Source: Pseudomonadota bacterium (lineage in GTDB: Bacteria > SAR324 > XYD2-FULL-50-16 > JAHJRI01). From it: a stretch of DNA of 37,431 nt. The stretch's first letter is position 1. The number at the start of each line of letters is the position of its first letter. Shown one piece after another: positions 34,323-37,431 of this stretch. The notes under the pieces are model-generated. The model made no database searches. It was not told the origin of the DNA and saw only the letters and a list, made by a program, of their open reading frames with translations. The position numbers and the translations under genes were made by a program. The stretch covers positions 1 through 37,431 of the forward strand of contig JAKSDL010000714.1 in NCBI GenBank assembly GCA_022360105.1. Reading direction: 5' to 3'.

Positions 34323-35603
34323 TTAATCCTGTAGTTTGTTGATGAATTCTCGAATACAGAGTTCAAAGGTTCTATTCACGATAACACGAATGTCTGCCTC
34401 TATATTTTCAAAACTATTATCCTGCTTTTTATCAAGTCCCCGCAGAATACCTTCTGTAATCAGCAGTTCTGTTGCTTTCAGATTCATTTGACCCGGCTTT
34501 TTATCCGGCAAGCGGTTCAAAGCATCCTCAAAAGCCCTGGCCTCTGTTTTGAGGTGTTTGGCGAGGTTATGATTAATCGATTTTAGCTTTTCTGTCCGAT
34601 AATCCAATCCAAATCGGGCAAGACAACCGTACCAGGATTTCAGAAGAAACTTTTGGAAATTGAAGTCAAAATCGATGGGAATCTGTGGGGGGACCAATTC
34701 TGCCTTCTTAGCCTCAATGGCATCTTTAAGGGCCTGTTTCTCTTCTTCTATCTTTTGCTTATAAACCGATGAAATACTTCGTGTCAGGTTTTCGAGCTGT
34801 TCTGCCTGTTCCTTTGAGTCAATCTTGATACCAAACCTGATAAAACGCGGCCTGGCATTATAATTCTCATACATTTTGTCTACTGCGTCTTCTGTAGCGC
34901 CGATCTCCAACATCATGTTGAGAATGGTTGTGTTAACAGAAACAGCAAGTTCGTCACTCCAACTTCCGTTTTGGATCTCCTCGTTAACAAGATCCATCAA
35001 ATATTCAAGCTTCTTATAAGAATCGAATTTGTCGTTATTGCGAGTGATTGTTTTTCGATAAAGAAATTTTTTGAATTCCAATTCTGCTTCGTTCAGGAGC
35101 AGACCATAAACAAGTCTCACGTTTCGAACAGTCCCGGAAATATTGACTACCTTCACAGCCTTTTCTTCAACGGATTGAAAAGAAGCATCGATTTTTTGCC
35201 CCACCAGCTGCCTTTGAGAATTAGCTACTATCTTTTTGATGTGGTAGTAGTCCCCGGGAACTTTTGAAAGACGCTTGGCATATGAAAAACCGGTGTTGCT
35301 GATATCGCAAAGACTGCTGGAAATTCCGTTGACTTTTAGTTCAACTTTGTTCAGGCGGTTGGACATCAGATCGAGGCGTCTCGGACGATCTTCATATTGC
35401 GGATGAGTGTAGGCAAAAAAACCGTCGCTGGAAATGGAAGGCGGGGGCTTTAAACCGGGTGAGTTGGGACCGTATAGCGTTGTAAATCGGGTGCTTTTGT
35501 TTGCATCATCATCTCTATAAACGATTGATGAACCCATAACGGTCACTTTTGGGCCTTTTGCCTTGGTTGAATTTTCCTGATCCGGTTTATTGTTTTTCTT
35601 CAT
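34323..35603 (-). CDS. Protein of unknown function with a divergent PilZ-like segment
   Basis: I do not recognise this 426-residue protein. The first 60 residues are polar and Pro/Ser-rich and probably disordered. Residues 70-160 (EDRPRRLDLMSNRLNKVELK, then SLCDISNTGFSY with Asp100, Ser102, Gly105, then NISGTVRNVRLVYGL) have the spacing and DxSxxG signature of a PilZ domain, although the RxxxR motif is only approximate. The C-terminal 250 residues are predicted mostly helical, including a charged coiled coil (QKIEEEKQALKDAIEAKKAE near residue 280) and no membrane segment. It lies upstream of dnaE on the same strand with a 407-base gap, so it is probably its own unit. ATG at 35603 is the only good start; a c-di-GMP role is inference. 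Confidence 0.8.
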   Translation of the reverse strand: MKKNNKPDQENSTKAKGPKVTVMGSSIVYRDDDANKSTRFTTLYGPNSPGLKPPPSISSDGFFAYTHPQYEDRPRRLDLMSNRLNKVELKVNGISSSLCDISNTGFSYAKRLSKVPGDYYHIKKIVANSQRQLVGQKIDASFQSVEEKAVKVVNISGTVRNVRLVYGLLLNEAELEFKKFLYRKTITRNNDKFDSYKKLEYLMDLVNEEIQNGSWSDELAVSVNTTILNMMLEIGATEDAVDKMYENYNARPRFIRFGIKIDSKEQAEQLENLTRSISSVYKQKIEEEKQALKDAIEAKKAELVPPQIPIDFDFNFQKFLLKSWYGCLARFGLDYRTEKLKSINHNLAKHLKTEARAFEDALNRLPDKKPGQMNLKATELLITEGILRGLDKKQDNSFENIEADIRVIVNRTFELCIREFINKLQD

Positions 35604-36043
35604 CGTTTTTCCTGGGCCGATTTTTACAAGTTAAATTTTGTATCTGATATTTTAGTACACATGTGAACTGGGTCCAATGAAGAATCGATCCATTACCAAT
35701 GATGGTCGATAAGCTATTGATAATTTAGAGCTTATTTTTGTGTTTTTTTTCAAAGAACGGGCTCTGATTATGCGTTTAATTTTGTAAAAAAACAACCAAT
35801 AGAATGAATGTGTTAGATGATAATGGAATTGATTGTGAAAAAACGATAATTTGAATTTTATGATCAAAATTCTTCAAAAACCCAGGTTGTGAGCATTGGT
35901 GAGCTGTTGGTTTGAAAAACTTGTCTTACCCTACAACCCCATGTTATCTATATCCTGCCAAGTTTAAACCGGTACCGATCAAGATTACCGGTACAAAGTT
36001 ATATTTATATCGCAAGCAATTCGCTACAACCAAGGAGTCGTGA
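35604..36043. other. Divergent intergenic region between the unknown gene and trxA
   Basis: This A+T-rich gap of 440 bases separates divergent genes. It contains a repeated ACCGGTAC pair near trxA (35968-35994). I see no RNA gene or plausible protein frame. Confidence 0.5.
35968..35994. promoter_or_regulatory. Operator-like ACCGGTAC pair upstream of trxA
   Basis: ACCGGTAC occurs at 35968-35975 and 35987-35994, start-to-start 19 bases. The inner bases also form an inverted repeat GTACCG (35972-35977) and CGGTAC (35989-35994). The pair lies about 50 bases before the trxA start codon and could be a regulator binding site. Confidence 0.3.
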
Positions 36044-36361
36044 ATGAAACATGTCATGTTGGTAACTGATTCTGATTTTGATGAGAAAGTGTTGAACAAT
36101 CAAAAGCCCGTATTCGTGGATTTTTCTGCGGAATGGTGCGGTCCCTGTAAAACCATCGAGCCGTTTATTGAAGAACTGGCAGCTGAACATACCGATAAAA
36201 TTACCTTTGTGAAAATCGAGACGGACAAAAACCCAACCCTGGCTGTGAACTACGGTATAAAGAGTATGCCGACTTTTATGATGTTCAATAATGGTGAGCA
36301 GACCGATTTGTTAATCGGAACCAATCCCAATAAAATCAGGGACATGATCAATAAAGTTTAA
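36044..36361 (+). CDS. trxA: Thioredoxin
   Basis: This small cytoplasmic disulfide reductase (105 residues) has the thioredoxin fold with the active site WCGPCK near residue 31, FVDFSAEWC before it, the cis-proline region KSMPTFMMF near residue 75 and a C-terminal helix ending IRDMINKV. AAGGAG lies seven bases before the ATG. Its length and the classical CGPC motif indicate a general thioredoxin. It appears to be monocistronic, with REP-like repeats downstream. Confidence 0.96.
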   Translation: MKHVMLVTDSDFDEKVLNNQKPVFVDFSAEWCGPCKTIEPFIEELAAEHTDKITFVKIETDKNPTLAVNYGIKSMPTFMMFNNGEQTDLLIGTNPNKIRDMINKV

Positions 36362-36419
36362 AGACAGAACCGATCTCTCGATATTTATCTAAACTTGTTT
36401 TTCGTGTGTCGCTCTAACC

Positions 36420-36467
36420 GTAGGGCGGGTTATTTGCTGCGAGTCTCGCAAATTCAGCAACCCCGCC
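36420..36467. repeat. Palindromic intergenic repeat, GTAGGG type (copy 1)
   Basis: GTAGGGCGGGTTA opens a palindrome whose outer arms GGCGGGTT (36424-36431) and AACCCCGCC (36459-36467) flank inner arms TTGCTG and CAGCAA and a GCGAGTCTCGC core. It resembles common bacterial intergenic repeats of the form GGGTGGGTT...AACCCACC. Confidence 0.6.
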
Positions 36468-36550
36468 AGCAGGCTTTACTTTAAGTAACCATTCATTGTC
36501 CAATTCTATTGTGCTACCCAAATTTCGGTAGAGCTTTATCCTGAACAGTT

Positions 36551-36580
36551 GTAGGGTGGATCAAGCGAAGCGGATCCATC
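36551..36580. repeat. Palindromic intergenic repeat, GTAGGG type (copy 2)
   Basis: GTAGGGTGGATCAAGCGAAG begins a hairpin with arms TGGATC (36557-36562) and GATCCA (36573-36578). It shares its first six bases with the copy at 36420 and belongs to the same general repeat type. The rest of the 426-base gap from 36362 to 36787 shows no gene. Confidence 0.55.
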
Positions 36581-36787
36581 AACTGGCGTTATGACATAAT
36601 CCAGCAGTTAAGAATCTTTCAGACCCTACCAGAGATTCTTTACAAAATTTTCTATTCCAATCCTTATTCCATTCGTCAAATTCACCAAAATGCTCTTCCC
36701 AACAATGTGGAACCGGAACTTTCGTTTTGATAACATGAGAGGAAAAGTATCCTAAACCGTTAATTTTAAAGACCCAGGGATTGTTTT

Positions 36788-37431
36788 ATGGATCAGATCT
36801 GGCGAAAGAGAATAGAAATGCAGGCCTTTCACATTTTGGCTTATGTTGTTTTAGGTGCGATTCAGTTTTGGGCGATTAAAAATTTGCAGATTGGTTACGG
36901 TCAAGCTTGGGGGCTTTCCACTATTGGATGGGTAACCTGGTCCTGGATTTTTGCGGGGTTGTTTCAGTTTTGGGTTGCTTTTTTCTGGAGGATGGAGCTT
37001 CATGGCGGCTGGGTTAACAGGACTTTTGGTAAGGCCGGTTTTGTCATCCACCAAATTGGTTATGGTGTTTTGGGATTAACCAGGTTTGTTATGCTAATCC
37101 CCATCTGTATCTCGACCAGGGCGACTCTGCCACTTTCACCGATGCTGTCGATCGCGATTATTGTAATTACCACACCCCCAATTATATGGGCTTTGTATAG
37201 CGCAACCGTTTATTTCGGCTTTGCCCGTGCCGCCGGCGCAGACCATTTTCTTCCTGAATACAGACAAAAGGGGTTTGAAAAAAAAGGCATGTACAAATAT
37301 GTACCCAACGTTATGTATTCGGTTGCCCTGTTTGGACTCTATCATGCGGGCTTGTTATGGCTGAGTTCGCTGGGACTTGTTGTCACTGCCTGCCACCACC
37401 TGTTTGTCTGGGCTCACTATTTCTGCACCGA
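36788..37431 (+). CDS. Membrane methyltransferase-like protein, 5' part (runs off window)
   Basis: An open frame starts with ATG at 36788, eight bases after AGGGA, and continues to the window end, giving 214 residues without a stop. It is strongly hydrophobic with about five or six membrane segments (for example LAYVVLGAIQFWAI, WVTWSWIFAGLFQFWVAFFW, LSIAIIVITTPPIIWALYS, SVALFGLYHAGLLWLSSLGLV). The last part, PNVMYSVALFGLYHAGLL and LFVWAHYFCTE, resembles the SAM-binding C-terminal region of the phosphatidylethanolamine/isoprenylcysteine methyltransferase superfamily (H and terminal E motifs). The end of the protein is missing, so the family assignment is tentative. The substrate is unknown. 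Confidence 0.7.
   Translation, partial: MDQIWRKRIEMQAFHILAYVVLGAIQFWAIKNLQIGYGQAWGLSTIGWVTWSWIFAGLFQFWVAFFWRMELHGGWVNRTFGKAGFVIHQIGYGVLGLTRFVMLIPICISTRATLPLSPMLSIAIIVITTPPIIWALYSATVYFGFARAAGADHFLPEYRQKGFEKKGMYKYVPNVMYSVALFGLYHAGLLWLSSLGLVVTACHHLFVWAHYFCT

Noticed and set aside
34157..34366. 69-codon minus-strand frame between dnaE and the unknown gene
   Set aside because: It overlaps the end of the larger gene in another frame, has no ribosome binding site and no motif.
1..37431. tRNA, rRNA or CRISPR loci in the gaps
   Set aside because: Reading all intergenic stretches showed no T-loop/acceptor patterns, no rRNA signatures and no regularly spaced direct repeats.

Overview
This 37.4 kb window reads as ordinary, gene-dense chromosome of a Gram-negative bacterium with moderate G+C. 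KdsA (KDO for LPS), a TolC-type outer-membrane channel and an RND pump all point to an outer membrane. The proline-catabolic aldehyde dehydrogenase, SerC and the clade of MurA present resemble versions I associate with the FCB superphylum and its candidate phyla. That placement is an impression from memory, not a search, and should be held loosely. Shine-Dalgarno use is mixed: strong before ssb, serA, pruA, trxA and the prepilin gene, absent before ubiX, prfC and tyrA.

Layout. 1-2.4 kb (+): the 3' part of a YebC-family gene, ruvC (apparently started at a non-canonical AUU), ruvA and ssb, a recombination/repair block without ruvB. 2.4-6.4 kb (-): a 980-residue exported TPR protein followed by miaA, with a perfect consensus parS site (3386-3401) between them. 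6.9-9.6 kb (+): kdsA, tyrA, a lone type IV/type II-like prepilin and, directly after it, what looks like a dead gene with three in-frame stops. 9.9-15.9 kb (-): a complete tripartite efflux operon (outer-membrane channel, adaptor, RND pump). 16.4-22.1 kb (+): ubiX, prfC, then a serA-serC-proC amino-acid cluster. 22.1-23.1 kb (-): a metallo-beta-lactamase-fold hydrolase. 23.4-26.3 kb (+): pruA with a clear terminator, and an AmmeMemoRadiSam radical SAM gene flanked by REP-like palindromes. 26.7-29.9 kb (+): murA carrying Asp in place of the catalytic Cys, a frameshifted HigA antitoxin remnant, and overlapping tmk-holB. 29.9-35.6 kb (-): a divergent PilZ-like protein of unknown function, dnaE, and a zinc-ribbon/PilZ protein. 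36.0-37.4 kb (+): thioredoxin, two further palindromic repeats and the 5' part of a membrane methyltransferase.

Functionally the window is mainly housekeeping: DNA replication and repair (ruvC, ruvA, ssb, holB, dnaE, tmk), translation (miaA, prfC), envelope (kdsA, murA, efflux) and amino acids (tyrA, serA, serC, proC, pruA). I see no CRISPR array, rRNA, tRNA, prophage or intact insertion sequence, and no convincing new multi-gene system. The points most worth following are the parS site, the ruvC start codon, the Cys-to-Asp MurA, the two PilZ-type proteins around dnaE, and the two decayed genes.
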